NCBI GenBank assembly: GCA_963691715.1
Contig: OY829281.1
Location: forward strand, 1,550,001 to 1,614,000
Source of the DNA: HXMU1420-13 sp963691715
Lineage (GTDB): Bacteria > Bacteroidota > Rhodothermia > Balneolales > Balneolaceae
Direction of reading: 5' to 3'
DNA: 64,000 bases
Shown: positions 1 to 9,574 of the stretch, in pieces
Position numbering within the stretch: position 1 is the stretch's first letter
Layout of the letters: every line of letters starts with the position of its first letter
The notes under the pieces: model-generated
What the model was told of the DNA's origin: nothing
Seen by the model: only the letters and a program-made list of their open reading frames with translations
The model's database searches: none
Made by a program: the position numbers and the translations under genes

Positions 1-815
1 CATTAGCTGAGATTTTTAAACCTGCATTTAAGCTGGTACTTACCATAGGAATTGTAATTGGTATTCTTCAACAAATTACAGGTATTAACGCAGTATTCTT
101 TTATGCACCAATGATCTTCGAACAATCTGGGATAGGGACAGATGCTTCTTTTATTCAAGCTATTTTAGTTGGCTTAACAAACCTAATTTTCACTATTCTA
201 GCGATGTTATTGATTGATAAATTAGGTCGGAAACCATTACTAATTGTTGGTGTAAGTGGAATTACTTTTTTTATGTGTTTATTAGCTTATGGGTTTAATT
301 CAGCTACTTTTTCTCTAGATCAGGAAAAATTAGATATGATCTCAAATGAAGAGGTGCGAACAGAACTAGCTATTTTATATGGAAAAGAATTTGAAAATGA
401 TGTCGACTATAAGGATTCTATCAAAGAAATATTAGGTGAATTAAAAGCTAAACAATATGAATCTGAGTTAATAACCGCTGCAATAACAATCAATCCAACA
501 CTTATTTTGATTGGAATAATTGGGTTTGTGGCGTGTTTTGCAATCTCGTTAGGTCCTGTAATGTGGGTGTTATTTTCAGAACTATTCCCCCTTAAAATTA
601 AGGGCATTGCCATTTCCTTTGTTGGATTTATAAACTCAGCTGTAAGCGCTGGTGTGCAATTTGTATTTCCTTGGGAACTTTCGACTTTAGGAAGTAGTAC
701 TACGTTTTTTATTTATGGAGTATTTGCACTTATTGGCCTAATATTTATTGTATTCAAACTTCCAGAAACCAAAGGAAAAAGTCTTGAAGAATTAGAACAT
801 CTTTTAGTGAAGTAA
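1..815 (+). CDS. Sugar/proton symporter, MFS sugar-porter family (3' part)
   Basis: Inner-membrane sugar transporter of the GLUT/XylE type, cut by the left edge of the window; the first whole codon is at position 3 and the frame is open from there. The visible part starts with the family signature QQITGINAVFFYAP (helix 7, which lines the sugar site in known members), continues with a DKLGRKPLL loop of the RxGRR type, and ends with the PETKGKSLEELE signature that closes helix 12. Between about positions 320 and 470 there is a longer hydrophilic, charged loop than in classical members, which is common in Bacteroidota homologues. The substrate cannot be told from this half. The N-terminal six helices are missing only because of the window edge. 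Confidence 0.9.
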   Translation, partial: LAEIFKPAFKLVLTIGIVIGILQQITGINAVFFYAPMIFEQSGIGTDASFIQAILVGLTNLIFTILAMLLIDKLGRKPLLIVGVSGITFFMCLLAYGFNSATFSLDQEKLDMISNEEVRTELAILYGKEFENDVDYKDSIKEILGELKAKQYESELITAAITINPTLILIGIIGFVACFAISLGPVMWVLFSELFPLKIKGIAISFVGFINSAVSAGVQFVFPWELSTLGSSTTFFIYGVFALIGLIFIVFKLPETKGKSLEELEHLLVK

Positions 816-879
816 ATGCTTGAATATTTAAAAACAAACAGAACATTCTTAACTCATCTTTTTTAGTGTATTTCTTTAT

Positions 880-2277
880 TTAATAATCTTGAAACTGAGT
901 GTCCATCCATAAAATTCTATCGGAAATCCATTGTTTTAAATAATTTATTTCATCCTCATAGGTAACACCTACAAAAGAATTAAAAATAAGTTCTTCTCCT
1001 AACACATCCCATTTTTCATAATTTCTATGTATAGCATCCCCTGCTTCTAATTCTTCAATATAAGTATCAATCATTCTATGAATATAATCTTCATTAAAGA
1101 ATGAATTTTTTAATTCACTCCAGCGTGTTTTTACTGCCAATCTAAAAGTTGAATCCTCAAGAAAAATTTTCCAATAAAATGGGACTAACCATAAATCTTC
1201 GGAATGCCTTTCATTAAATAAATATATCCAACCCTCTTTTGAGCTCCTCCAATCATTTCCAAACCCGATGTTAAAATCCCAAATAGGCCCCATGTTTAGT
1301 TTCCCCTCTTTGTCTTTATGAAGATATGTACTTAACCTATATGCATCCGGATTTGCCGCTAATTCATTTAATAAGAAATGGTCAACAAAACTATTAATGT
1401 TAATATATTCTGAATAAACGGTATTAAAGTCTTTGCCTAAAATAGCTGATTCAAACCTATCGATATATTGCTGTACATACAATTTTTGTTGTGAAGTGAT
1501 TTCATTTGCATCCGGTTCTTCATATAAATAATAAGTTTCTTCCCCCCTCTTAGAATCATATGGTGGATACATTAATTCTTCACCGTATGCGCTATAATTT
1601 GATCGAAATCCAAGAAATTCGTTGTACTCTTCCATTCCTCCCCAATCTTCATTATCTGAATCACCAGATGTTTTATCAATTTTCAAAATATAACCACCTG
1701 TAAGGTCTGCCCCTTCATTTTCATCTGGTTGTAAATTTGAAATATTTAATCGAACCTCATCTCTTTTTATTTTTTCCATTAAAATATATAGTCCGAGATA
1801 GTTTTCATTAATTTCTAATTCAGCAAAGAATCCACGGCTCGCATATTCACCAATTTTCCTGGCTAAATCATAAGCTAATTTATTTCTAAAAAACGTCTTA
1901 TCACTATAAGGGCCATATAAGATCCAATCTTCTTCTTGGGGCAATCCATTTATAGTCACATCTAAATCATCACCATCAGAATCCCAAGTTTCGAAACCAT
2001 ATGATTTTTTTTCGAATAACCTTCGAGATGATGAACCTCGGATTTCAATTCCAATATTACTTTCAAATATTTGATCATTATCGATCAAGATTTTCATGGT
2101 TGCTTTTATTTTAGGTTCATCTGGAATTTCACTTTCATTTGTATCTATTATGATATATGGAACCTGTGAGTTTACAAGTTCTACTGGAGATGGATTAGTA
2201 TTTGTAGTACCATTGTTTTTACATGAAGTACCAAATCCAAAAATGACCCAAATAATAAATAATATGGAATATTTCAT
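880..2277 (-). CDS. CotH-kinase family lipoprotein
   Basis: Exported protein of the CotH family, which includes atypical protein kinases such as the Bacillus spore-coat kinase CotH. The start chosen at 2277 gives a typical lipoprotein signal (MKYSILFIIWVIFGFGTSC) with the lipobox Cys at residue 19; a longer frame to 2307 only adds ten residues before it. Family motifs visible are the early EIRGSSSR segment, GLYILMEKIKRDEVRLN, GGYILKIDK and, late, GPIWDFNIGFGN, whose Asp matches the metal-binding DFN-like position. Length of about 465 residues is normal. It faces the symporter gene convergently (65 bp apart) and lies downstream of the GNAT gene on the same strand. The substrate is unknown; an outer-membrane or periplasmic location is inferred from the lipobox. 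Confidence 0.85.
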   Translation of the reverse strand: MKYSILFIIWVIFGFGTSCKNNGTTNTNPSPVELVNSQVPYIIIDTNESEIPDEPKIKATMKILIDNDQIFESNIGIEIRGSSSRRLFEKKSYGFETWDSDGDDLDVTINGLPQEEDWILYGPYSDKTFFRNKLAYDLARKIGEYASRGFFAELEINENYLGLYILMEKIKRDEVRLNISNLQPDENEGADLTGGYILKIDKTSGDSDNEDWGGMEEYNEFLGFRSNYSAYGEELMYPPYDSKRGEETYYLYEEPDANEITSQQKLYVQQYIDRFESAILGKDFNTVYSEYININSFVDHFLLNELAANPDAYRLSTYLHKDKEGKLNMGPIWDFNIGFGNDWRSSKEGWIYLFNERHSEDLWLVPFYWKIFLEDSTFRLAVKTRWSELKNSFFNEDYIHRMIDTYIEELEAGDAIHRNYEKWDVLGEELIFNSFVGVTYEDEINYLKQWISDRILWMDTQFQDY

Positions 2278-2316
2278 AAGCAATTTTTTTACATAGGTAA
2301 ATCTCAAGAATTAACA

Positions 2317-2790
2317 CTATATCTCTTTGACAAGTAAACTAACAAGTTTACCACATTTTGTATTTAACTGACCGACTTCATAAAAACCCATTACCTTATG
2401 GAATTCTTGTGATACTGGATTTGGAGGATTTAAATTTACTTCGCAAGTAATTCTCTCCTCATTAGAATGTTCTTTTAGATAATCGTAGAGGGCTCTTCCA
2501 TAACCATAACGTTGAGATTTTATATCTATAACTATTCGATCTACATAATCAAAGCTTTGATATTTATTGCAATAAAATTGATAATTTTCACTTTTATAGG
2601 TTTTTCCTGGCCCCAAAACTATCATAAAAGCAACAATTTTTTCATTAACTTCTATCACTACAAAGAAAGATGAAACTTTTAAAAATTCTTCGAAATCAAC
2701 CCTCGAAATTGAATTCACATGAGGAAGAACAGATTCATTCAGTTTATGAATGGTCTCCAAATCTTCAAGATGTGCGGGCCTAATTAGCAT
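2317..2790 (-). CDS. GNAT family N-acetyltransferase
   Basis: A 157-residue protein with the GNAT fold. The acetyl-CoA binding motif A is visible as VDRIVIDIKSQRYGYGRALY around residues 85-105 (Q/R-x-x-G-x-G/A form), followed by the FHKVMGFYEVG segment (motif B). The N-terminal MLIRPAHLEDLETIHKLNE is the usual start of strand 1 and helix 1. It lies upstream of the CotH-like gene on the same strand, 39 bp before its chosen start, so the two may share a transcript. Nothing in the sequence points to a substrate (small molecule or protein N terminus). Confidence 0.85.
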   Translation of the reverse strand: MLIRPAHLEDLETIHKLNESVLPHVNSISRVDFEEFLKVSSFFVVIEVNEKIVAFMIVLGPGKTYKSENYQFYCNKYQSFDYVDRIVIDIKSQRYGYGRALYDYLKEHSNEERITCEVNLNPPNPVSQEFHKVMGFYEVGQLNTKCGKLVSLLVKEI

Positions 2791-2929
2791 TGATTATTAT
2801 TCTTTGATCATTTAATTAACAAATTAACAGAAAAATGAAGCTTTTAATAACACAACTTTGATTCATCTTCTAGCTTTAATGTTCGTAAGAAACACCTATA
2901 TTTGGTATCTCATTCACCTTTAGATTCCT

Positions 2930-4195
2930 ATGGCAGATTCAATTGAATCAAATTTAATATCAGTCGAAGAAATATTTAATGCAGCAAATACTTTAAACGG
3001 GATTGCTCAACACACCCCTCTTCAACAAAACTTTCAGCTATCTGAGGAATATAAAGCAGATATTTGGTTAAAAAGAGAAGATTTACAAGTTGTTCGATCT
3101 TATAAAATTCGAGGGGCGTACAATAAAATTAGTAGTCTATCTACCAAAGAACTAGCTAATGGAGTTGTTTGTGCTAGCGCAGGAAATCATGCTCAGGGAG
3201 TAGCCTTATCTTGTTTTAGAAAACAGATACATGGCACTATTTTTATGCCTATAACCACGCCAGAACAGAAAGTAAATCAAGTAAAAATGTTCGGTAAAGA
3301 TAGTATTGATGTAGTGTTAGAAGGTGATACCTTTGATGATTCATTTGCAAAGGCAAAAGCATTTTGTAACGAAAAAGGAAGTGCTTTCATCCCTCCTTTT
3401 AATGATGCAAAGATTATAGCTGGTCAAGGCACCGTTGGTAAAGAAATACTTGATGATATGCCTATTCATATCGATTATTTATTGGTTCCTGTAGGTGGAG
3501 GTGGACTCTCAGCTGGTGTTGGCTCATATTTTAAGACCGTCTCTCCAAATACCATAATTATTGGTATTGAACCAGAGGGTGCTCCAGCAATGAAACAATC
3601 CATTGAAACTGGAGAGATCATTACCTTACCAGAAATTGATAAATTTGTTGATGGTGCTGCGGTTAAGTCGGTTGGCGAAATTACTTTCAACATCTGCAAT
3701 AAGGTATTAGATCGTGTTATAACCATACCAGAAGGAATGATTTGTGGTACTATTTTAAAAATGTATAATGAACAAGCCATAGTAGTTGAGCCAGCAGGTG
3801 CTTTGTCTATCAGTGCGCTAGAAATACTTAAAAATGAACTACAAGGTAAAACAGTAGTTAGTGTAGTCTCTGGAAGTAACAATGACATTACCCGAACAGC
3901 AGAAATCAAAGAGCGATTTCTTATGTATGAGGGATTAAAACATTTTTTCATTGTTGATTTCCCTCAACGTGCAGGAGCATTGGTTGAATTTTTAAAAGAT
4001 GTATTAGGTCCTGATGATGATATTACTTACTTCGAATATTCAAAAAAAACAAACCGAGAATTAGGGCCTGCATTAATAGGTTTCGAACTAAAACATAAAG
4101 ATGATTTAAAGCCACTTATACAACGTATGAAGGCAAAAAACTTTAGTTTTGAATATGTAAACGATTCCCCACGATTATTTAGATTTCTGACCTAA
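2930..4195 (+). CDS. ilvA: Threonine ammonia-lyase (biosynthetic type)
   Basis: PLP enzyme converting threonine to 2-oxobutyrate, the first committed step to isoleucine. The PLP lysine sits in VRSYKIRGAYNK (Lys59), the SAGNHAQGVA loop follows, and GGGGLSAG binds the cofactor phosphate. The 421-residue length and the C-terminal regulatory segment (from about residue 335, FFIVDFPQRAGALVEFLKD) match the shorter single-ACT-like IlvA of Bacillus and Bacteroidota rather than the two-ACT enterobacterial enzyme. Feedback inhibition by isoleucine is therefore possible but not provable here. Upstream, TATATTTG at 2897-2904 fits the Bacteroidota -7 box TAnnTTTG, but I see no convincing -33 box. No other branched-chain genes are nearby. 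Confidence 0.93.
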   Translation: MADSIESNLISVEEIFNAANTLNGIAQHTPLQQNFQLSEEYKADIWLKREDLQVVRSYKIRGAYNKISSLSTKELANGVVCASAGNHAQGVALSCFRKQIHGTIFMPITTPEQKVNQVKMFGKDSIDVVLEGDTFDDSFAKAKAFCNEKGSAFIPPFNDAKIIAGQGTVGKEILDDMPIHIDYLLVPVGGGGLSAGVGSYFKTVSPNTIIIGIEPEGAPAMKQSIETGEIITLPEIDKFVDGAAVKSVGEITFNICNKVLDRVITIPEGMICGTILKMYNEQAIVVEPAGALSISALEILKNELQGKTVVSVVSGSNNDITRTAEIKERFLMYEGLKHFFIVDFPQRAGALVEFLKDVLGPDDDITYFEYSKKTNRELGPALIGFELKHKDDLKPLIQRMKAKNFSFEYVNDSPRLFRFLT

Positions 4196-4314
4196 TCATT
4201 AGGTAATACTTCAATTCATAAATATTTTAAAACTACCAAAAATAAGTACGTTAGTTTTTGAAGAAATCATTTTCTATAATGTTATTTTTTTATTGATATC
4301 AGTACCATCAATTT

Positions 4315-5460
4315 ATGGAGTGCCAAAAACATCTTTTTAATTTAGATCCAAATATTACTTATCTGAATTGCGCATTTATGTCGCCATTAATGAAGTCAGT
4401 TGAAAATGCTGGTATCGCTGGGATTAGGAAAAAATTTCAGCCAAATCATATCTCAGGGGATGATTTTTTTTCGGAAAGTAATGCATTAAGAGGTGAATTT
4501 GCAAAGCTTATAAATTGCCCTGAACCTAATAGAATTGTAATCATACCAAGTGCTTCTTATGGATTAGCAAATGTAGCAAATAACTTACAATTAGCACAAG
4601 GTGATGAAATTATTGTAATGGATGAACAATTCCCTAGCAATGTATATCCATGGATGAATATCGCTAAAAAGTCAGGAGCAGTAATTAAACCTGTGTTAGC
4701 TCCAAAAATAAATACTAAGAGAGGAGAAGTATGGAATCAACATATATTGGAAGCTATTACCTCAAAAACCAAATTAATTGCTTGTGGTAATATTCATTGG
4801 GCAGACGGTACCTTGTTTGATTTATTATCAATAAGAAAAAAATCAAGAGAAGTAGGAGCTTGGTTAGTAATTGATGGCACACAAAGTATTGGGGCACTTC
4901 CTTTTGATATTCAGAAGATTCAACCAGATGCTTTGATTGCCTCTGGGTATAAATCAATGATGGGACCTTACAGTATTGGAATGGCATATTACGGCACTGT
5001 ACTGGATTCTGGTACACCCATCGAAGAGAATTGGATAAATCGTTATGATAGTGAAAACTTCTCTAACCTTGTGAACTATAATGAACATTACCAGCCAAAA
5101 GCTTTACGATATGAGGTGGGGGAACACAGTAATTTTATTCTAGTGCCAATGTTATTAGAAGCATTAAAAGTGTTGAATGAAATTGGAATCCAAAATATCA
5201 AAACATTTTGTGATAATATAGTTCAAAGTGCGTCTGAGAATTTAAAGGAATATGGGTTTTGGATTGAAGATAAACAATATAGAGCTTCAAATTTATTTGG
5301 TATTCGTTTACCAACTACCCTTTCAATGAATGATGTTAAATCACGTCTCACTAAGGCTAATATAATTGTTTCTTATAGGGGCGATTGCATCCGGATTTCA
5401 CCAAATATATATAATACGGTGAGTGACTTAAATAAATTAGTTAATGCCTTAATAAATTAA
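4315..5460 (+). CDS. Class V aminotransferase-like PLP enzyme (cysteine desulfurase/selenocysteine lyase fold)
   Basis: A 381-residue fold-type I PLP enzyme. The Schiff-base lysine is in ASGYKSMMGP (Lys213), preceded by VIDGTQSIGALPFDIQ, where the Asp contacts the PLP nitrogen and the Gln is typical of class V. The N terminus (LDPNITYLNCAFMSPL) is the usual strand of the cysteine desulfurase/isopenicillin-N-epimerase group. There is no obvious catalytic Cys loop of the NifS/IscS kind near residue 330, so a true desulfurase role is unsupported. Close relatives in Bacteroidota are annotated only as aminotransferase class V. It follows ilvA on the same strand after about 120 bp and is convergent with the DUF2911 gene. 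Substrate not predictable. Confidence 0.85.
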   Translation: MECQKHLFNLDPNITYLNCAFMSPLMKSVENAGIAGIRKKFQPNHISGDDFFSESNALRGEFAKLINCPEPNRIVIIPSASYGLANVANNLQLAQGDEIIVMDEQFPSNVYPWMNIAKKSGAVIKPVLAPKINTKRGEVWNQHILEAITSKTKLIACGNIHWADGTLFDLLSIRKKSREVGAWLVIDGTQSIGALPFDIQKIQPDALIASGYKSMMGPYSIGMAYYGTVLDSGTPIEENWINRYDSENFSNLVNYNEHYQPKALRYEVGEHSNFILVPMLLEALKVLNEIGIQNIKTFCDNIVQSASENLKEYGFWIEDKQYRASNLFGIRLPTTLSMNDVKSRLTKANIIVSYRGDCIRISPNIYNTVSDLNKLVNALIN

Positions 5461-5520
5461 TTTTATGTATCATTTTTGCCGTAATGCAATTAATTAAAAT
5501 TATTTATTATAGGATTTTTT

Positions 5521-6207
5521 TTACTCTCTATAATCTTTAGTTGCCGCTTTTAAGCTTTGTTCGGTCTTATCTTTTTTCTCTAGATTCACAATTGAAAATT
5601 CTATCTGAGTATTCTCCCATTCCATAAAAACCACTTTATCGTTATCTTCAAGTTCAGAATTATCAGTTCTTATAACAAATTCTTCAACAGAATTTATTAA
5701 GTATTTAGGTCTTACTTTAAAACTTCCCACATTTTTGCTTAGTACATCTGTTGAAAAGTCGTTACCCCAATGTGTGGTAGAAGTGTTAATAAAAATTTCC
5801 CATTCATATTTGTTAGGTACAACATAAATACTATACCTTCCTTTAGGCAGTGCTATGCCACCCATACTTACATTCGCAGTGGTATAAAATCGAGTTGGTT
5901 CATTTGCACCAAATCTCCAAGGTTTATTATAAGGGATTTGTTCACCAATCATTCTACGCCCTCTTAAAGATGGTTGTCCATAACACATTAACATTTCCCA
6001 GCCTTTTATTTGAAAATACTCGCTTACTAATGGACTCAATCTTATTTCTTGTTCGGAACTGACTATGTAATCTATTTCACACTTACCAAGTGTAATTTGA
6101 ACTGGAATATAATTATAGCGAGTAAAGTAGATAAACGAAGAGAGTGATATAAATACAACTAAAACAAGTGTAGTTTTACCTAATTTTATTGGATCTATAG
6201 TAATCAT
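5521..6207 (-). CDS. DUF2911 family protein, membrane-anchored
   Basis: A 228-residue protein with one N-terminal hydrophobic segment (about residues 12-28) acting as an uncleaved anchor or signal, then a DUF2911 domain. Its hallmarks are clear: YGQPSLRGRRMIGEQIPYNKPWRFGANE, then VSMGGIALPKGRYSIYVVP and NKYEWEIFINTS. DUF2911 proteins are extracytoplasmic beta-sandwich proteins common in Bacteroidota and Balneolota; no molecular function is established. The C terminus (about the last 25 residues) is charged and likely flexible. The gene stands alone, convergent with the aminotransferase gene and about 130 bp downstream of the flotillin frame on the same strand. Confidence 0.85.
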   Translation of the reverse strand: MITIDPIKLGKTTLVLVVFISLSSFIYFTRYNYIPVQITLGKCEIDYIVSSEQEIRLSPLVSEYFQIKGWEMLMCYGQPSLRGRRMIGEQIPYNKPWRFGANEPTRFYTTANVSMGGIALPKGRYSIYVVPNKYEWEIFINTSTTHWGNDFSTDVLSKNVGSFKVRPKYLINSVEEFVIRTDNSELEDNDKVVFMEWENTQIEFSIVNLEKKDKTEQSLKAATKDYRE

Positions 6208-6333
6208 TACCTAGCAATTTAAACTGACATATCCTTAATTCAATAATATTCGTCAAGTTAACAAAATCATAATGTCTCAATCAATTTAAAATCTATGTTT
6301 TGTTGAGAACTTTAAAAAATATAATGGAATATT

Positions 6334-8049
6334 TTAATCCTTAGTCTGATTTTTACCATTATCATTTAAGGGTTTATTTTCTTCTAGTACTTTCGTTAGA
6401 CCTTTAATTGACCCAGGATCTATACCAACCTCATGAAGAATATTATCTACAACAGGTGCTAATCCTCTATATTTTAGTAAACTATTAACCAATTGGTCAG
6501 ACATATTATTTGAAGAATTAACTGAGCTATTTAGATTCGCATTGTTACCAACAAAATCATTTAACCCCCCAACATTTATTACTTTCATATCAGATATGGC
6601 TTCAATAGGTTTCACAGATGCTTCAATAATAGCTGCAGCTTGTTTTATCGTTTCTAGCTGTATTCGCATTTTTATTATTTCTTCAGAAAGTACATTTTCT
6701 GCTGAATTTAGTTTTTCATTACCTTCTGCTTCAACTGCATAACGTTCTTCATCTGCTTTAGCCTTTATCTTAATAGCTTCTGATTCTGCATTAGCTTTTG
6801 TTTTAATGGCCTCTGCTTCATCTAATGCTGCTGCTTTTTCAGCTTGAGCTGTGACTTTAAGAGTAACCGCATCTTGCTCCGCTTTTTCAGTAGCTTTTAT
6901 AACTGCAATTTGCTTATTTCGGTTTGCAATTTCAGTTTCTTTAGCAGTTTCTACTTTTTCATTTGCTGCTACTGCCTCAGCTTCTGCAATTTTTGCTTCT
7001 TTTTCTGCTTTAGATTTTTCCTTTGATTTATTTGCGACTGCTATATCTCTGTCTTGATCGGTAATTGCTACGGTTTTTTCCCTCTCTATATCTCTTTCCT
7101 AAATAGCTTGTTCATTTAAGATTCGTTCTTCATCAATGGCTCTATTAGCTTTGATTCTTGCTGTCTCAACTTCTTGTTGTGCATGTATTTCTGCTTCTTC
7201 CGCTAATTTATCATTTTCAGCTTTTTCTTTAGCAATCGAGGATGCTTCAATAGCAGCCTGATTTGCTATCGCCCTTTGTTGGGCAGCCCTTGCAAACTCT
7301 TCTTCCCTTTCAAGTTCTAATCGTTCTTTTTCTGCTTCTAAATTCTTTTTCTTTATGGCAACTGATGTATTCTGTTCTATATCGTTTCTAACTTTTTTCT
7401 TTTCTTCAATTGTTTCAGTTAGTTTTGTTAAACCTTGAGCATCAAAAGCATTGTTTGCATTAAAAAACTGCTTATCTGTTTGGTCTAACCCTGTTAATGA
7501 TACCGTTTCAAGTTCTAATCCATTTTTTTCAAGATCTGCTTTAACCGCATTTTGTACTTTCTGCACAAAATCAGTTCGTTTTTCATGCAACTCTTCCATT
7601 CCCATCTCAGCTGCTACCGCGCGTAATGCATCAACAAATTTCCCCTCCATTAATTCTTTAAGCTTTTCTGGTGAAATTGTTCGTTGACCTAAAGTTTGAG
7701 CAGCAAAAGCAATTGCATCAACTTCTGGCTTTACCCTTAAGTAAAATTCAGCGGTCGAATCTACTCTCATGCGGTCAGCCGTAATCAATGCTTGTTCATT
7801 CTTTCTTGAAACAACCAAACGAATGGTATTCATATTTACGGTTATAACTTCGTGTAAAACTGGAAATACTAGAGCCCCTCCATTCATCACAACTTTTTGC
7901 CCACCAAAACCTGTTCTTACAAACGACAACTCCTTTGACGCTCTTTTATACAATCTAGCAAATACAAGTCCAATTATTGTCACTAATACTATTACTATTA
8001 TCGATATGTATAGAATATCATTTGAAGTAAAAAATTCCATTACGTCCAT
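6334..8049 (-). pseudogene. Flotillin/SPFH protein (YqiK type) interrupted by an in-frame TAG
   Basis: Read from 8049 the frame encodes an N-terminal membrane segment (about residues 9-30), the SPFH/Band 7 domain (FARLYKRASKELSFVRTG onward) and the start of the Ala/Glu-rich coiled coil. A TAG stop (7099-7101, codon 317) follows NEQAI. The very same frame resumes at once (ERDIEREKTVAITDQD) and runs through the rest of the coiled coil and the flotillin C terminus to TAA at 6334-6336, for about 571 codons in all. A single base change, for example CAG to TAG, explains the break. Family role: scaffolds of ordered inner-membrane microdomains. It starts 3 bp after the YqiJ-like gene, the usual partner. 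As it stands a truncated SPFH-only product would be made; true mutation, readthrough and base-call error cannot be separated here. Confidence 0.8.
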
Positions 8050-8052
8050 TTA

Positions 8053-8703
8053 TTATGTTTTTATAGCTTTAAATATTTTGTTTTCATATTTGATTAATTT
8101 CACCATATCACCTTGATAAAATTGATCTGTAGTGTTATCTGGTTCAACCATAAAATAATGAAGTTGGCCAGATTGATCCTTGTATTTTCCCTCTGCTGGT
8201 AAACCCACTCTTGCAACACCTGTATTAATTTCAATTATTTTTCCAACGAATGTCTTTTCTGAAATTGCTGAAGTTTCTTCTTTGAATAATTTATCGGCTA
8301 AAAATTGGGCAATTACTTTATACAAAGGTAGGGCAAGTATTCCAGCTATTATACTTGCTATCCATATTTCAATAGGATTTCCAAGAATTCTTAACGCAAA
8401 ATTTTGGCCAATGTATCCAATAGTAGAAAATGTACCCATATATACAACACATAGTATTAGCAAAGGAACATTATTAACCTTAATCCAGGCTACATATTTT
8501 GATATAAAATTACCTTGAATTTCGATCTCCCCATCGCTAAAGTCACCAATACCAACATCTGTAGCATCGAACAGGTTATCAATTATTTGCGAAAATCCTG
8601 CTCCTATTAACAATGATGCTACCTCAAGAAATAATACTAATGCAACAAAACAGAAAGCATAAAAAAAGGGGGTATTATGTGGTGCTAGTAAATACTCGAT
8701 CAT
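8053..8703 (-). CDS. OB-fold membrane protein, YqiJ/DUF1449-like partner of flotillin
   Basis: A 216-residue inner-membrane protein with hydrophobic segments near residues 11-35, 75-97 and 108-132, then a soluble C-terminal beta-rich stretch (GKIIEINTGVARVGLPAEGKYKDQSGQLHYFMVEP) typical of the NfeD/YqiJ OB-fold domain. YqiJ-like proteins are encoded next to flotillins (YqiK, FloT) and are thought to work with them in membrane organisation. Here the gene ends 3 bp before the flotillin start, so the two are co-transcribed. The first codons (MIEYLLAPHNTPFFYAF) suit the DUF1449 N terminus. The gene lies downstream of sdhB and is separated from it by a strong terminator. Confidence 0.82.
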   Translation of the reverse strand: MIEYLLAPHNTPFFYAFCFVALVLFLEVASLLIGAGFSQIIDNLFDATDVGIGDFSDGEIEIQGNFISKYVAWIKVNNVPLLILCVVYMGTFSTIGYIGQNFALRILGNPIEIWIASIIAGILALPLYKVIAQFLADKLFKEETSAISEKTFVGKIIEINTGVARVGLPAEGKYKDQSGQLHYFMVEPDNTTDQFYQGDMVKLIKYENKIFKAIKT

Positions 8704-8751
8704 TTTTTTTGTTTACGAGTAATTAATAAAAATTATTCATTCTTACTAATT

Positions 8752-8787
8752 AAAAATAAAAAAGCCACTCTATTAAAAAGTGGCTTG
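8752..8787 (-). terminator. Rho-independent terminator after sdhCAB
   Basis: On the minus strand an 8-bp perfect stem, AAGCCACT paired with AGTGGCTT (plus positions 8762-8769 and 8779-8786), is followed by a run of T residues broken by a single A. It lies about 20 bp past the sdhB stop and separates the sdh operon from the YqiJ/flotillin pair on the same strand. Confidence 0.85.
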
Positions 8788-8806
8788 AGATTATTTATTA
8801 AGAGCA

Positions 8807-9559
8807 CTAACTAAAAACAGCCCTTGCGTAATCTTTTCTCATTTCAGCGATGGCAGAAATTGATATCTCTGAAGGACAAACAGCTTCGCACTCTCCAAAG
8901 TTGGAACAATCACCAAAACCTTCTGCTTCCATTTGCTCTACCATATTTACTACGCGTCTATTTCTCTCAACATCACCTTGAGGTAATTGAGAAAGATGAG
9001 AAATTTTAGCACCAGTAAATAAAGATGCGGATGCATTAGGGCATGCTGCTACACATGCACCACACCCAATACACGCCGCATAATCAAACGCTAAATCGGA
9101 TTTAACTTTTTCTATAGGCCGTGCATTTGCTTCTTGAGCAGATCCAGTTTTGACAGATACATACCCTCCAGATTCTATAATTCTATCAAATGCTGAACGA
9201 TCAACTACCAAGTCTTTAATTACTGGAAATGCAGCTGCCCTTGGAGGTTCAATGGTAATGTTGTCGCCATCTTTATAATTACGCATATGCACTTGGCAAC
9301 ACGCTGTTCCTTGCTTTGGGCCATGTGCTTGACCGTTAATTACAAGGTTACAAGATCCACAAATACCTTCACGGCAATCATAATCAAACTCTACAGGTTC
9401 CTTGCCGTCAATTTGCAATTCTTCGTTTAGTACATCTAACATCTCTAAAAACGACATATGCTCATTTACTGTATCAAGCGATCGTGATTCAAAATGTCCT
9501 TTAGATGTTGGTCCTGATTGTTTCCAATATTTTAAATGGACAGTAAAATTTTTACTCAT
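8807..9559 (-). CDS. sdhB: Succinate dehydrogenase/fumarate reductase iron-sulfur subunit
   Basis: Electron-transfer subunit of complex II, passing electrons from the SdhA flavin to the quinone site. The [2Fe-2S] cluster cysteines are at residues 62, 67, 70 and about 87 (CREGICGSC ... GTACC). The C-terminal ferredoxin domain has CIGCGACVAACP and CSNFGECEAVCP for the [4Fe-4S] and [3Fe-4S] clusters. The 250-residue length is as in Bacteroidota-type enzymes. Last gene of sdhCAB, 15 bp after sdhA, followed by a terminator. With the ubiE/menG-type methyltransferase in this window and the single large SdhC, the quinone partner is probably menaquinone. Confidence 0.96.
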   Translation of the reverse strand: MSKNFTVHLKYWKQSGPTSKGHFESRSLDTVNEHMSFLEMLDVLNEELQIDGKEPVEFDYDCREGICGSCNLVINGQAHGPKQGTACCQVHMRNYKDGDNITIEPPRAAAFPVIKDLVVDRSAFDRIIESGGYVSVKTGSAQEANARPIEKVKSDLAFDYAACIGCGACVAACPNASASLFTGAKISHLSQLPQGDVERNRRVVNMVEQMEAEGFGDCSNFGECEAVCPSEISISAIAEMRKDYARAVFS

Positions 9560-9574
9560 GATAATTACCTTTTT

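Noticed and set aside
3475..3951. A 158-codon minus-strand frame inside ilvA
   Set aside because: It is antisense to conserved PLP-enzyme motifs and has no protein-like motif of its own.
4190..4204. Palindrome ACCTAATCATTAGGT at the end of ilvA as a terminator
   Set aside because: Only a 6-bp AT-rich stem that includes the stop codon and has no T tract; not convincing.
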